NCBI RefSeq assembly: GCF_017165765.1
Contig: NZ_JAFGZD010000004.1
Span: 124,001 to 188,000 of the forward strand
Reading direction: 5' to 3'
DNA from: Pseudomonas capsici
GTDB lineage: Bacteria; Pseudomonadota; Gammaproteobacteria; Pseudomonadales; Pseudomonadaceae
DNA: 64,000 nt
In this document: piece after piece, positions 39,596 through 51,413 of the stretch
How positions within the stretch are numbered: the first letter of the stretch is position 1
How the letters are laid out: the number at the start of each line of letters is the position of its first letter
Notes under the pieces: generated by a model
What the model was told of the DNA's origin: nothing
The model's database searches: none
Seen by the model: only the letters and a program-made list of their open reading frames with translations
Position numbers and translations under genes: made by a program

Positions 39596-40110
39596 GTCGG
39601 CTCGCCATAAAGGGCGATGTAGCACTGGCGCATGGCCTGGGCCAGGTATTGCCGGACCCGGGAAACCGAAACCCCGAGGCGCTCGGCGATCTCGCCATGG
39701 CTCAGGCCGTCCAGGCGGCTGTACAGAAACGCCGCCCGGGCCTTGCTGGACAGCTTGTCCAGCATCCGGTCGATGGTCTTGAGGTCTTCAAGAATCAGCA
39801 ATTGATCCTGCGGGGAAGGATGTTCGGCTTCCGGTATCAGCATCAGCTCGTTGAGATAAGCCTGCTCCAGTGCTGCACGACGGAAATAGTCGAACAACAG
39901 GCCTTTGGCGACCGCTGCCAGAAAGGCGCGAGGTTCATTCGGGGTCTTGAGCTCGTCGCGTCCCAGCAGGCGTACGAACGTGTCCTGGCTCAGGTCTTCG
40001 GCCCGCTGTGGGCAGGCCACATTGCGTCGAAGCCAGGCCAGCAGCCAACTGCGATGGTCGCGATACAACACGCCAACGATCTCGTTATGAGTGCTTGGGG
40101 CTGACGACAC
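39592..40110 (-). CDS. ECF sigma factor of the FecI/iron-starvation type
   Basis: The 172-residue sigma factor has region 2 (LYRDHRSWLLAWLRRNVACPQRAEDLSQDTFVRLL) and region 4 helix-turn-helix (LDGLSHGEIAERLGVSVSRVRQYLAQAM). It directs transcription of the adjacent receptor gene in response to the ferrisiderophore through FecR. The start is a GTG at 40110 with GAGG about 7 bases upstream; the longer frame runs through the promoter. A candidate Fur box lies just upstream. Confidence 0.9.
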   Translation of the reverse strand: MSSAPSTHNEIVGVLYRDHRSWLLAWLRRNVACPQRAEDLSQDTFVRLLGRDELKTPNEPRAFLAAVAKGLLFDYFRRAALEQAYLNELMLIPEAEHPSPQDQLLILEDLKTIDRMLDKLSSKARAAFLYSRLDGLSHGEIAERLGVSVSRVRQYLAQAMRQCYIALYGEPT

Positions 40111-40136
40111 GAATGGCCTCGAATGGAAATGTATTA

Positions 40137-40155
40137 AATAACGAGAACGATTCGC
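40137..40155. promoter_or_regulatory. candidate Fur box before the ECF sigma gene
   Basis: On the minus strand the 19 bases read GCGAATCGTTCTCGTTATT, matching the Fur consensus at about 11 of 19 positions in the dyad pattern. It lies 27-45 bases before the sigma gene's start, where Fur boxes control iron-starvation sigma factors. Binding is inferred. Confidence 0.5.
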
Positions 40156-40217
40156 GATTCTGTCAGAGCGCGGGGATGCTGGCAATTGACGCTTATCGGA
40201 ATGCGGTCTTCACCCTG

Positions 40218-40305
40218 TTGCAATGGAGCTTGCCCGCGACTGCTTCAAATTGGATGAAACAGTTTTGACTTCACTGGCCCTGTCGCCGGCAAGCCGTCTC
40301 CCACA
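40218..40305. repeat. degenerate REPIN
   Basis: GCAATGGAGCTTGCCCGCGAC and CTGTCGCCGGCAAGCCGTCT are imperfectly complementary, lying between the sigma factor promoter and the DeoR regulator's stop. It is a decayed member of the GCTTGCCCGCGA family. Confidence 0.5.
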
Positions 40306-40327
40306 GTCATTGCCTGTTCATAAAAGA

Positions 40328-41149
40328 TCAGCGCTTATTCCCGACCGGTGCCAGCAGCAGTTCGATCCGCTGTTTGCGAATGGCGTCGGCAGCCGTTTCG
40401 GCGAGTGCTGCATCGGTAATGATGGTGTCGAACTGTTCAAGGGCCGAAACCTTGTACATGCCGAAGGTGCCGTATTTGGAGCTGGTGGCGATCAGCACCG
40501 TCTGTGATGCCGACTGCATGGCCGCCTGTTTGACCTCGACTTTCAGCGCCGACGGCGTAGTGTTGCCACGATGCATGTCCCATGAACTGGTCGACAGGAA
40601 CGCCACGTCGGTGGCCAGTTGACGCAGTGTCGCCGCAGCCAGGCCGCCGACGCTGGAGCGGTTGGGATGGTCGAGCAGGCCGCCGGTATGAATCACATCC
40701 ACATGAGCCGCATCGGCCAGGGCGTTGACGATGCCGAAGTCGTTGGTCACCACCGTCATGCCGGACAGCGCCACGATATGCGGCACGATCTCCAGGGTGC
40801 TGGTGCCGGCGTCCAGGTAAATGGTCATGTCCGGATGCAGCAGCCCGGCTGCCAGCCTGGCCATGGCTTGCTTTTGCGGCAGTTCCACGACGGCCTTGGA
40901 CTGATGGCTGGGCTCGCTATGGAGCTGGCTGGCGATACGTACGCCGCCGGTCACCGAGTAGGCGCGTCCTTCCTGTTCCAGCACGGCGATATCGCGGCGG
41001 ATGGTCATGTGCGAGCAATCGAACATTTCCATCAACTGATGCACGCTCAATACTTGATGCTTGCGCAGTTGACGAAGCATCAGCTCGCGTCGCTGATCGG
41101 GGATCATCGGTGTACCGCCAACGATGGCGATATCCTCTTCGGTGGACAT
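40328..41149 (-). CDS. DeoR-family transcriptional regulator
   Basis: The 273-residue regulator has an N-terminal DeoR helix-turn-helix (LRKHQVLSVHQLMEMFDCSHMTIRRDIAVLEQEGRAYSVTGG) and a C-terminal sugar-phosphate sensor domain (IYLDAGTSTLEIVPHI, VVTNDFGIVNALAD, VIHTGGLLDHPNRSSVG). The start at 41149 has AGGAGTAGGA immediately upstream; a second ATG 14 codons in is less supported. No sugar catabolic genes are adjacent, so the target is unknown; divergent control of the EamA transporter gene is possible. Confidence 0.85.
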   Translation of the reverse strand: MSTEEDIAIVGGTPMIPDQRRELMLRQLRKHQVLSVHQLMEMFDCSHMTIRRDIAVLEQEGRAYSVTGGVRIASQLHSEPSHQSKAVVELPQKQAMARLAAGLLHPDMTIYLDAGTSTLEIVPHIVALSGMTVVTNDFGIVNALADAAHVDVIHTGGLLDHPNRSSVGGLAAATLRQLATDVAFLSTSSWDMHRGNTTPSALKVEVKQAAMQSASQTVLIATSSKYGTFGMYKVSALEQFDTIITDAALAETAADAIRKQRIELLLAPVGNKR

Positions 41150-41300
41150 TCCTACTCCTGTGCATCCATGAACGGCGGTCCCGGCATCTTAGCCAATCGC
41201 ACCGACAATCGCAGCAGCTCTCTCCATGGCAAGACTGTGAGTCCCCGCCGAATCCACTATGCTCGCGCAGGTGCGCAGAGTCGTTTCAAGGAGAGTAAGA

Positions 41301-42140
41301 GTGCTGGCAACTGCTCTGGTGTTGATGGCAGCGGTACTGCATGCAATATGGAACACCCTCGTCAAATTCAGTGTCGAACGGCTGCTTGTGATTGCCAGTA
41401 TGGATGCCGTGGCTCTGCTCTGTGCGCTTCTGGCGCTGGGGTTCGTCACCGCGCCCGAACCGCATATCTGGCCATGGCTGGTGGCGTCGGCGCTTTTCGA
41501 ACTGCTTTATCGCTGTCTGCTGATCAAGGCTTATCGGGTCGGTGATCTCGGGCTGGTCTATCCGCTGATGCGGGGGCTTTCGCCGTTGGTGGTGCTGGGG
41601 CTGACTCTGGCGTTTGCGGACGAGCAATTGAGTGGGCAGCAGATTTCCGGGATTTTGCTGATTCCTCTGGGGATGGTCTGTCTGCTTTGGCAGGGCGGAG
41701 GTGGCGCTCGTCTGCCATGGTCGATGTTGCCCGTGGTGGGCATGATTGGCGTATGTATCGGCAGCTACACTTGGATCGACGGGCAAGCCATTCGTTTGGG
41801 AGCACATCCGCTGGACTATCTGGTCTGGCTGACGCTGATCAGCGCCTGGCCTTTTCCGTTCCTTGCGGTCTGTCACAAGCGCTCGGCCTTCATGTCGTTC
41901 TGGCGCGAACAGTGGCAATTGGGTCTGTGCGTCGGGCTGTGTGTCCTGTTCAGCTATGCGCTGGTGCTTTGGGCCATGCAGTTGGGGTCGGTTGCCGAAG
42001 CGGCGGCATTGCGGGAAGTCAGCGTAGTGCTGGTGGTGCTGTTCGGTATGCGTTATCTGAAAGAGCCTTTTGGTCGGCCTCGGTTGTTGGCTTGCGGGCT
42101 GGTATTGCTCGGCATGTTTCTAATGAAGTTCAAGTTATAG
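41301..42140 (+). CDS. EamA/DMT-family transporter
   Basis: The 279-residue protein has about ten transmembrane helices in two EamA repeats (AAVLHAIWNTLVKFSVERLLV and IKAYRVGDLGLVYPLMRGLSPLVVLG in the first; SYALVLWAMQLGSVAEAAALREVSVVLVVLFG in the second). The start is a GTG at 41301 with AAGGAGAG upstream. The substrate is unknown; family members export amino acids or metabolites. The MAPEG gene follows after 11 bases. Confidence 0.82.
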   Translation: MLATALVLMAAVLHAIWNTLVKFSVERLLVIASMDAVALLCALLALGFVTAPEPHIWPWLVASALFELLYRCLLIKAYRVGDLGLVYPLMRGLSPLVVLGLTLAFADEQLSGQQISGILLIPLGMVCLLWQGGGGARLPWSMLPVVGMIGVCIGSYTWIDGQAIRLGAHPLDYLVWLTLISAWPFPFLAVCHKRSAFMSFWREQWQLGLCVGLCVLFSYALVLWAMQLGSVAEAAALREVSVVLVVLFGMRYLKEPFGRPRLLACGLVLLGMFLMKFKL

Positions 42141-42151
42141 GAAGTTGAGGT

Positions 42152-42550
42152 ATGACAGTTGCATTCTGGTGCGTATTGATTGCGATCATTTTGCCGATCG
42201 TTTGTGCTGGCATAGCCAAGATCGGAAGTGGCAGGTACTCGAACAGACACAATCGCGATCCACGAAGCTTTCTCGATTCACTGGAGGGTTTTCCCAGGCG
42301 CGCCCATGCGGCGCAATTGAACAGTTACGAAATCACGCCTGCGTTCGCTGCCGCGGTGATCATTGCTCATATAGCGGGCAATGCGCAGTTGGTCACCATC
42401 GATGTTCTGGCCGTTCTATTCATTACCAGTCGGTTGCTCTACATCATCTTCTACATTGCCGATCTGGCTACCATGCGTTCTGTGGTGTGGCTGATCGGTC
42501 TTGCTGCCATTGTAGGAATGTTTGTAGCTTCGGCTTTTCCGGCTGCCTGA
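42152..42550 (+). CDS. MAPEG-family membrane protein
   Basis: The 132-residue protein has four transmembrane helices in the arrangement of MAPEG proteins (membrane-associated proteins in eicosanoid and glutathione metabolism). SLEGFPRRAHAAQLNSYEITPAFAAAVI is the family's helix 2 pattern. The ATG at 42152 follows GAGGT. Bacterial members may have glutathione transferase or peroxidase activity; this one is uncharacterised. It is probably co-transcribed with the EamA gene. Confidence 0.83.
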   Translation: MTVAFWCVLIAIILPIVCAGIAKIGSGRYSNRHNRDPRSFLDSLEGFPRRAHAAQLNSYEITPAFAAAVIIAHIAGNAQLVTIDVLAVLFITSRLLYIIFYIADLATMRSVVWLIGLAAIVGMFVASAFPAA

Positions 42551-42630
42551 GTGCGGCATTGCTGCACGTCTCTTTCAACGGTGGTCGAGGATACTGGCCA
42601 CCGTTGCCCATCTGATGGATCGAGCCCTGA

Positions 42631-43074
42631 TTGAAAAGACTCTGTGCTGTTCTGTTGTCCTGTCTGGTTCTGAGCGCCTGTGGCGGTGTCGACCCCGATT
42701 CACCCTTGGGGCAGCGCAAGGCGATCTTCAAGGAAATGCTCAGGACCAGCGAGGATCTGGGCGGCATGTTGCGCGGGCGCATTGCATTCGACGGTCAGCG
42801 TTTCAGCGATGGAGCAATCCACCTCGACCGTCTGGCCCATGAGCCCTGGAAGCATTTTCCGCAGGTCAGGGAATCAGACCATACAAGCGCAACGGATGCC
42901 GTCTGGCAGAAACAGGCCCGTTTTCAGGACATGGCCCGCGCGCTTGAAACTGCAACCGGCGAGCTGGTAACAGTCTCCGGCGTCAGGCCGTTCTCAGCCG
43001 ACAACCTGACACCGGCGGTCGACAAGGTCGAGGCCGCCTGCCAAGCCTGTCATCGGGAATTCAGGAACCACTGA
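42631..43074 (+). CDS. lipoprotein-type class II cytochrome c
   Basis: The 147-residue protein starts at a TTG (42631). It has a lipoprotein signal ending LSAC with the lipidated cysteine at residue 17, so it should be anchored in a membrane. The C-terminal CQACH is the heme c site, positioned near the end as in cytochrome c' (class II). The four-helix region precedes it (KAIFKEMLRTSEDLGGML). It likely transfers electrons or binds small ligands at heme. The start codon is unusual, but no better one exists in frame. Confidence 0.8.
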   Translation: MKRLCAVLLSCLVLSACGGVDPDSPLGQRKAIFKEMLRTSEDLGGMLRGRIAFDGQRFSDGAIHLDRLAHEPWKHFPQVRESDHTSATDAVWQKQARFQDMARALETATGELVTVSGVRPFSADNLTPAVDKVEAACQACHREFRNH

Positions 43075-43115
43075 AGCCGTGGGAGCGCGACGCCGAGGTG
43101 GCTGGTGATCTCCTG

Positions 43116-43517
43116 CTACTGGACTTTTTCCAGTTCGGTCTGGGCGTCCTGCAATTGCTTGCGAGACTCGGCCAGCTTGTCCTTGCGCTTGTCGATTTTC
43201 TCCGGATCGCCCTTGGCCATGGCCTTGTTCAGGTCGTTCTGGCGGCGGCTCACTTCGCGCTTGGCATCCAGCACTTTCTGTTCCCGTTGCTTGACCAGTG
43301 ACGTCTCGCTGCAGTTGGCGTTGACCTCACTCAAGGCTTTTTCCAGACCTGCCTGCTCGCGTTTATTGCCATCGGCCTTGGCTTCCTGAATTCTGTTGCT
43401 GATCTCCTGGCTCTTGACCAGGCATTCCGATGGCGGCGGGGCCTGTTCGGCGGCGAGTAGCGGGGGCGCTGACAGCGTGATGCTGCCGAGCAGAATCAGG
43501 GTGGAAAGAAACTTCAT
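43116..43517 (-). CDS. DUF1090 periplasmic protein
   Basis: The 133-residue protein has a signal peptide (MKFLSTLILLGSITLSAPPLLAA) and then a helical, charged region (ECLVKSQEISNRIQEAKADGN, REQKVLDAKREVSRRQNDLNKA) typical of DUF1090 (YqjC). The ATG at 43517 has AAGGAG upstream. Its function is unknown; a coiled-coil periplasmic role is likely. It lies between the cytochrome gene and ligB. Confidence 0.85.
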   Translation of the reverse strand: MKFLSTLILLGSITLSAPPLLAAEQAPPPSECLVKSQEISNRIQEAKADGNKREQAGLEKALSEVNANCSETSLVKQREQKVLDAKREVSRRQNDLNKAMAKGDPEKIDKRKDKLAESRKQLQDAQTELEKVQ

Positions 43518-43572
43518 GTGAACTCCTTGAAAAACCATAACGTCCGGGCACGCGGGCGATGAAAAAACGATA

Positions 43573-45327
<1,755 letters not shown>

Positions 45328-45443
45328 TTACCGGGTTTTTCGGCGGGTACAGATGGGGGTGAATTACGCAGGTAGCTGTATCTTTAGTCTTTGTTGCGAG
45401 CATGCAGAATAAGCACTCGGTTCAGTTATTGATCGGGTGTCCC

Positions 45444-46064
45444 ATGGATCTATCGACCCTCGCGGTTTTCATTCCTGCCTGTTTCGCCCTCAACATGGCG
45501 CCTGGCCCGAACAATCTGCTCTCCATCAGCAACGCTACGCGCTATGGCTTTGTCCGCTCATGTGTTGGTGGCGTGGGAAGGTTATTGGCTTTTGTGATCA
45601 TGATCTCGCTGGCTGCGGTGGGGCTTGTGGCGGTACTGCATACGTCCGAGTGGTTGTTCCACGTGATCAAGATTGTCGGCGCGGCCTATCTGTTTTACCT
45701 GGCAGTGCAGTTGTGGCGGGCCAGTCCTCAGGATCAGGGCGATATGAGTGCTGTTTCGGCGAATACCTGGAGTCTGGCGCGTCAGGAGTTTCTGGTCGCC
45801 ATCGGCAATCCCAAGGCGATTTTATTGTTTACGGCTTTCTTGCCGCAGTTCATCGACCATACGGGTCATGTAACCAGCCAGTTCGCGATACTGGGTGGGC
45901 TATTCATAGCTTTGGAGTGCGTGGCTATCAGTCTGTACGGCTACATGGGCGTGCATGCTCGCCGGTTGTTTGCCCGGCCCAGCGGCAAGCGCTTGTTCAA
46001 TCGCGCCTGCGCCGGGTTGCTTGCGGGAGCCGCTTCGGTCTTGTTGGTATCGCGGCGGGCTTGA
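45444..46064 (+). CDS. LysE/RhtB-family amino-acid exporter
   Basis: The 206-residue membrane protein has about six transmembrane helices and the LysE/RhtB signature FALNMAPGPNNLLSISNATRYGF near the N-terminus. The ATG at 45444 matches the family start; the 14 earlier codons are unsupported. It exports an amino acid or related metabolite, probably to avoid toxic accumulation. Its stop is only seven bases from the convergent repeat-protein gene. Confidence 0.87.
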   Translation: MDLSTLAVFIPACFALNMAPGPNNLLSISNATRYGFVRSCVGGVGRLLAFVIMISLAAVGLVAVLHTSEWLFHVIKIVGAAYLFYLAVQLWRASPQDQGDMSAVSANTWSLARQEFLVAIGNPKAILLFTAFLPQFIDHTGHVTSQFAILGGLFIALECVAISLYGYMGVHARRLFARPSGKRLFNRACAGLLAGAASVLLVSRRA

Positions 46065-46071
46065 GGGGCAG

Positions 46072-46491
46072 TTATTTCTGATGGTTTGTATCCTGTCCGC
46101 CAAAGATATTCGCGCGGCTGTTTGATCGGCTGCCATCGTTGTATTGTGTGTCTTGTCCGCCAAAGATGTTTGAGCGGCTGCTTGAACGCCTACCGTCACT
46201 ATATTGTGTATCTTGCCCGCCAAAGATATTCGCACGGCTATTTGAACTGCTCCCATCATTGTTTCGTGTGTCTTGTCCGCCAAAGATGTTTGCACGACTA
46301 CTTGAGCTTCTGCCATCGCTGTATTGCGTATCTTGCCCACCGAAGATATTTGCCCTGCTTGTGGAGGTTGTTCCATTGTCATAGCGGCAGTCATAACCAC
46401 CAAAGATGTTGGTGCTGCAAGTATCGGCAAAGGCTTGATGCAGCGGTGAAGCGAGCAGGATGGAGCCCAACACAATAGCCTTGAGTTTCAT
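46072..46491 (-). CDS. secreted protein of tandem 20-residue NIFGGQDT repeats
   Basis: The 139-residue protein has a signal peptide (residues 1-22) and then a perfectly regular array: five full 20-residue units starting at residues 28, 48, 68, 88 and 108, and a partial sixth at 128. Each unit starts NIFGG(Q/Y)D and contains DG and Ser-rich positions. Cysteines occur only at residues 25 and 34. Spacing is exact, but the DNA of the repeats differs at many third positions, so the protein pattern has been kept by selection. No known family is recognised; a beta-solenoid or adhesin-like fold is possible. Confidence 0.82.
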   Translation of the reverse strand: MKLKAIVLGSILLASPLHQAFADTCSTNIFGGYDCRYDNGTTSTSRANIFGGQDTQYSDGRSSSSRANIFGGQDTRNNDGSSSNSRANIFGGQDTQYSDGRRSSSRSNIFGGQDTQYNDGSRSNSRANIFGGQDTNHQK

Positions 46492-46807
46492 GATGTTCCT
46501 TACAAATAAGCGCAGGAATAACGGGAAAAGTCATCAACCTCACTCGACGCTGCGAGAGTGATCGAGTATTGGGGCGGGAAAGTATCAATGGCTTAGTGTC
46601 AGTGGCACCTCATTAAAGCCTGGGTCAAGTCTTTTAAGTTTATACAGATATGGCATTGCGCTATTATCTATACAGACTGAATGTTCCAGACTAAGTTTCG
46701 AGTGCGAGAAAAAATATCGGCACACTTGAAACTTTGTAAGCGCCAGAAACAACAAAGCCCCGAACGATCGGAACGTCCGGGGCCTTGTGTTGATGCGTTA
46801 AAGCGTA
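46492..46807. other. 316-bp AT-rich intergenic region
   Basis: Lower GC than its neighbours. It holds the promoter of the repeat-protein gene and, at 46753-46785, the metK terminator. TATACAGA occurs twice (46641 and 46669). I see no gene. Confidence 0.5.
46753..46785 (-). terminator. metK intrinsic terminator
   Basis: GCCCCG and CGGGGC flank a loop that can extend pairing (GAACGATCGGAACGTC). On the minus strand the stem is followed by TTTGTTGTTT. It lies about 25 bases beyond the metK stop. Confidence 0.7.
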
Positions 46808-47998
<1,191 letters not shown>

Positions 47999-48018
47999 CT
48001 CTACGGGTTTCCTGAATT

Positions 48019-49014
48019 TTACCGATGGTGAGTGTTGCCAGCCGGTCGCTGAAAATGGCGAACCTGGATCTGGAAACCATTACGTAAGCCTACATACAGG
48101 CTTTCCCCGGGAACTAGCCCCGCAGCGATGGCCCAACGGGCCAGGTCATCCTGTTCGAAACCTAACCAGAGATCGCCACAGGCCTCCCTGGCCCAGCTCT
48201 GGTCATGACTACACAACTCTGTTACCAGCAGGCTACCGCCGGGTTGCAATCGCTCGGCCAGTTGCTTCAAGGCTTCGGCCGGTGCCGCCAAATGGTGAAG
48301 CACCATGTTCAGAACGACACAGTCGGCGCTTACTTTAGTGCCCGTAAGGGCGTCGGCCAGTACCAGCTCGACGTTGTCCAGCTTCTCGCGCTCGCAGACA
48401 TCGCGGGCCAGTTCCAGCATCGCCTGACTGTTGTCCATGGCGGTGACCCGGGCAAAGCGGCTGGCCAGTTCCGGTAGAAAGCCACCGTCGCCGGGGCCGA
48501 CTTCCAGTGCTGTTGCCTGAGCGTTGAAGCTCAGTTTGTCCAGCAGGCTCAACAGGCTATCGCGGTATTGGGCAAGCCCGGCGATCAGATCCTGCTGGGC
48601 GCGAAACTTTTCTGCGGTGCGTGCAAAGAAATCCTGACTGGCCTGGGCTCGCTGGCGATGCACAAGGTCGATGCGCAGGCTGACATCCTCAGGCAGGGTC
48701 AGCACATCCACTTCGTCGAGCAGGGCCGCATGCAGCTTGCCACCGGTCAGTTCGGTGTGGGGCAGGGCGCGACGGTAAAAGATCGCGTTGCCTTCCCGGC
48801 GTGTCGCCACCAGAGAAGCCTGGGCCAGCACTTTCAAGTGATGACTCATGCCCGACTGGCCGATGGCAAAGATCTGCGCCAGCTCCAGTACACCGAACGA
48901 ATCGTTGGCCAAAGCGCGCAATACATTCAGTCGCAGAGGGTCACCGCCGGCCTTGCACAGTGCAGAGAGGTCGTCGCAGTGATCATGGCTGATTGCAGGC
49001 ACACATAGGTTCAT
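48019..49014 (-). CDS. ArsR-type regulator fused to a SAM-dependent methyltransferase domain (SahR-like)
   Basis: The 331-residue protein fuses an N-terminal ArsR winged helix ([57 protein letters not shown], residues ~19-75) to a class I methyltransferase-like domain ([36 protein letters not shown] and [35 protein letters not shown]). Placement immediately before metK and the SAM/SAH-binding fold suggest it senses SAH or SAM and controls methionine-cycle genes, as proposed for SahR-type regulators. A 24-bp palindrome lies 41 bases upstream of its start, fitting autoregulation. Confidence 0.85.
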   Translation of the reverse strand: MNLCVPAISHDHCDDLSALCKAGGDPLRLNVLRALANDSFGVLELAQIFAIGQSGMSHHLKVLAQASLVATRREGNAIFYRRALPHTELTGGKLHAALLDEVDVLTLPEDVSLRIDLVHRQRAQASQDFFARTAEKFRAQQDLIAGLAQYRDSLLSLLDKLSFNAQATALEVGPGDGGFLPELASRFARVTAMDNSQAMLELARDVCEREKLDNVELVLADALTGTKVSADCVVLNMVLHHLAAPAEALKQLAERLQPGGSLLVTELCSHDQSWAREACGDLWLGFEQDDLARWAIAAGLVPGESLYVGLRNGFQIQVRHFQRPAGNTHHR

Positions 49015-49054
49015 GGGGTCGCAGTCTAGTTAGCGACTGTGTCGGCTGCAAGAG

Positions 49055-49078
49055 CAATATCAAAAAGTTTTGATATTG
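49055..49078. promoter_or_regulatory. 24-bp palindrome, candidate operator of the ArsR-methyltransferase/metK operon
   Basis: CAATATCAAAA at 49055-49065 and its exact complement at 49068-49078 flank a 2-base centre. It lies between the regulator's start and the divergent tkt gene. ArsR-family dimers bind such AT-rich palindromes. Control of the regulator-metK operon, and possibly tkt, is inferred. Confidence 0.65.
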
Positions 49079-49270
49079 GATGTCGAGGGTCCTTGTTCGT
49101 GATGGCCGTCACGTTATTGCCGGCGCAGGCACTGATTGACGGGGACAAATAGCGCCGCAAGGCAGGAAAAACATCGTCAACGACTATCTTTCATTGCTCC
49201 CGGGCAGTGCCTGAGAGAAAATGGTCGCCTTTTTTCCGATCCCATTCCTTCATTCTCCAGGAGATCAGCG

Positions 49271-51268
49271 ATGCCAAGCCGTCGTGAGCGTGCCAACGCC
49301 ATTCGTGCCCTCAGCATGGATGCCGTGCAAAAAGCCAACAGCGGCCATCCCGGTGCCCCCATGGGCATGGCGGATATCGCCGAAGTTCTGTGGCGCGACT
49401 ATCTGAAGCACAACCCGGCAAATCCTGCGTTCGCCGACCGTGACCGCTTCATTCTGTCCAATGGCCACGGCTCGATGTTGATTTACTCGTTGCTGCACCT
49501 GACCGGCTACGACCTGTCCATCGACGACCTGAAGAACTTCCGTCAACTGCACAGCCGCACCCCGGGCCACCCGGAATACGGCTACACCCCGGGTGTCGAA
49601 ACCACTACCGGCCCACTGGGTCAGGGTTTTGCCAACGCAGTCGGTTTTGCCGTGGCCGAAAAGACCCTGGCAGCTCAGTTCAACCGCCCGGGCCATAACA
49701 TCGTCGATCACCATACCTACGTTTTCATGGGTGATGGCTGCATGATGGAAGGCATTTCCCACGAAGTGGCCTCCCTGGCCGGTACTCTGGGACTGGGCAA
49801 GCTGATTGCCTTCTACGATGACAACGGCATCTCCATCGACGGCGAAGTCGAAGGCTGGTTCACCGACGACACGCCGAAGCGTTTCGAATCCTACGGCTGG
49901 CAGGTCATCCGCAATGTCGACGGTCACGATGCCGACGAGATCAAGACTGCCATCGACACCGCCCGCAAGAGCGAGCAGCCGACCCTGATCTGCTGCAAGA
50001 CCACCATCGGTTTCGGCTCGCCCAACAAGCAGGGCAAGGAAGAGTCCCACGGTGCTCCGCTGGGTGCCGATGAAATCGCCCTGACCCGTGCTGCGCTGAA
50101 GTGGAGCCACGGTCCTTTCGAAATCCCGGCCGATATCTACGCCCAGTGGGATGCGAAAGAAAAAGGCCTGGCTGCCGAAGCCGACTGGGATCAGCGTTTT
50201 GCTGCCTACTCCGCTGCTTTCCCTGAGCTGGCCAACGAGTTCATCCGTCGCATGAGCGGTGAACTGCCTGCCGATTTCGCCGAAAAATCGGCTGCTTATG
50301 TGGCTGAAGTCAACGCCAAGGGCGAAACCATCGCCAGCCGTAAAGCCAGCCAGAACGCTCTGGGCGCTTTCGGCCCGCTGCTGCCTGAGTTCCTGGGTGG
50401 TTCGGCTGACCTGGCCGGTTCCAACCTGACCATCTGGAAAGGCTGCAAGAGCATCACCGGCGAAGACGCCAACGGCAACTACCTGCATTACGGCGTGCGT
50501 GAGTTCGGTCAGGCCGCAATGATGAACGGTATCGCCCTGCACGGCGGTTTCGTTCCTTACGGCGCCACCTTCCTGATCTTCATGGAATACGCTCGTAACG
50601 CCGTGCGCATGGCCGCTCTGATGAAGAAGCGCGTCATCCACGTGTTCACCCACGACTCCATCGGTCTGGGCGAAGACGGCCCGACTCACCAGCCGGTCGA
50701 GCAACTGACCAGCCTGCGTACCACGCCGAACCTGGACACCTGGCGTCCGGCGGATGCCGTGGAATCGGCCGTGGCCTGGAAGTACGCCATCGAGCGCAAG
50801 GACGGTCCTTCGGCGCTGATCTTCTCTCGTCAGAACCTGCCTCATCAGGCCCGTGACGAAGCTCAGCTGGCGGATATCGCTCGTGGTGGTTACGTCCTGC
50901 GCGACTGCGCTGGCGAGCCTGAGCTGATCCTGATCGCTACCGGTTCGGAAATCGGTCTGGCCGTGCAGGCGTTCGATGCTCTGAGCGCTCAGGGCCGCAA
51001 GGTGCGCGTGGTTTCCATGCCTTGCACCAGCGTCTTCGAAGCCCAGGACCCAGGCTACAAGCAAGCCGTTCTGCCGCTGCAGGTCAGCGCCCGTATCGCC
51101 ATCGAAGCCGCCCACGCCGACTACTGGTACAAGTACGTCGGTCTGGAAGGTCGCGTGATCGGCATGACCACTTTCGGTGAATCGGCACCTGCGCCTGCGC
51201 TGTTCGAAGAGTTCGGCTTTACTCTGGAGAACATCCTGAGCACGGCTGAAGAGCTGTTGGAAGACTGA
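49271..51268 (+). CDS. tktA: transketolase
   Basis: Thiamine-diphosphate enzyme of the pentose phosphate pathway, transferring two-carbon ketol units. The 665-residue protein has the N-terminal [15 protein letters not shown], the ThDP motif [18 protein letters not shown]...DDNGISID, and the C-terminal [21 protein letters not shown]. The ATG at 49271 matches the family start [19 protein letters not shown]; the longer open frame is unsupported. First of tkt-epd-pgk-fba in the usual Pseudomonas order. Confidence 0.97.
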   Translation: MPSRRERANAIRALSMDAVQKANSGHPGAPMGMADIAEVLWRDYLKHNPANPAFADRDRFILSNGHGSMLIYSLLHLTGYDLSIDDLKNFRQLHSRTPGHPEYGYTPGVETTTGPLGQGFANAVGFAVAEKTLAAQFNRPGHNIVDHHTYVFMGDGCMMEGISHEVASLAGTLGLGKLIAFYDDNGISIDGEVEGWFTDDTPKRFESYGWQVIRNVDGHDADEIKTAIDTARKSEQPTLICCKTTIGFGSPNKQGKEESHGAPLGADEIALTRAALKWSHGPFEIPADIYAQWDAKEKGLAAEADWDQRFAAYSAAFPELANEFIRRMSGELPADFAEKSAAYVAEVNAKGETIASRKASQNALGAFGPLLPEFLGGSADLAGSNLTIWKGCKSITGEDANGNYLHYGVREFGQAAMMNGIALHGGFVPYGATFLIFMEYARNAVRMAALMKKRVIHVFTHDSIGLGEDGPTHQPVEQLTSLRTTPNLDTWRPADAVESAVAWKYAIERKDGPSALIFSRQNLPHQARDEAQLADIARGGYVLRDCAGEPELILIATGSEIGLAVQAFDALSAQGRKVRVVSMPCTSVFEAQDPGYKQAVLPLQVSARIAIEAAHADYWYKYVGLEGRVIGMTTFGESAPAPALFEEFGFTLENILSTAEELLED

Positions 51269-51286
51269 GAAAGGTCGCAATAACCA

Positions 51287-51376
51287 TGTAGGAGCGGATT
51301 CATCCGCGAAGATGCCCGTCCGCCGATACCTTTGTATTGGCTGGCAGGTTTTTCGCGGACAAGTCCGCTCCTACAG
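51287..51376. repeat. REPIN between tkt and epd
   Basis: TGTAGGAGCGGATTCATCCG and CGCGGACAAGTCCGCTCCTA are complementary around about 40 bases. The hairpin interrupts the tkt-epd-pgk-fba run and may attenuate read-through. Confidence 0.75.
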
Positions 51377-51413
51377 GTTTATGTGCAGTACGATTTGTCT
51401 TGCGAGCACCACC

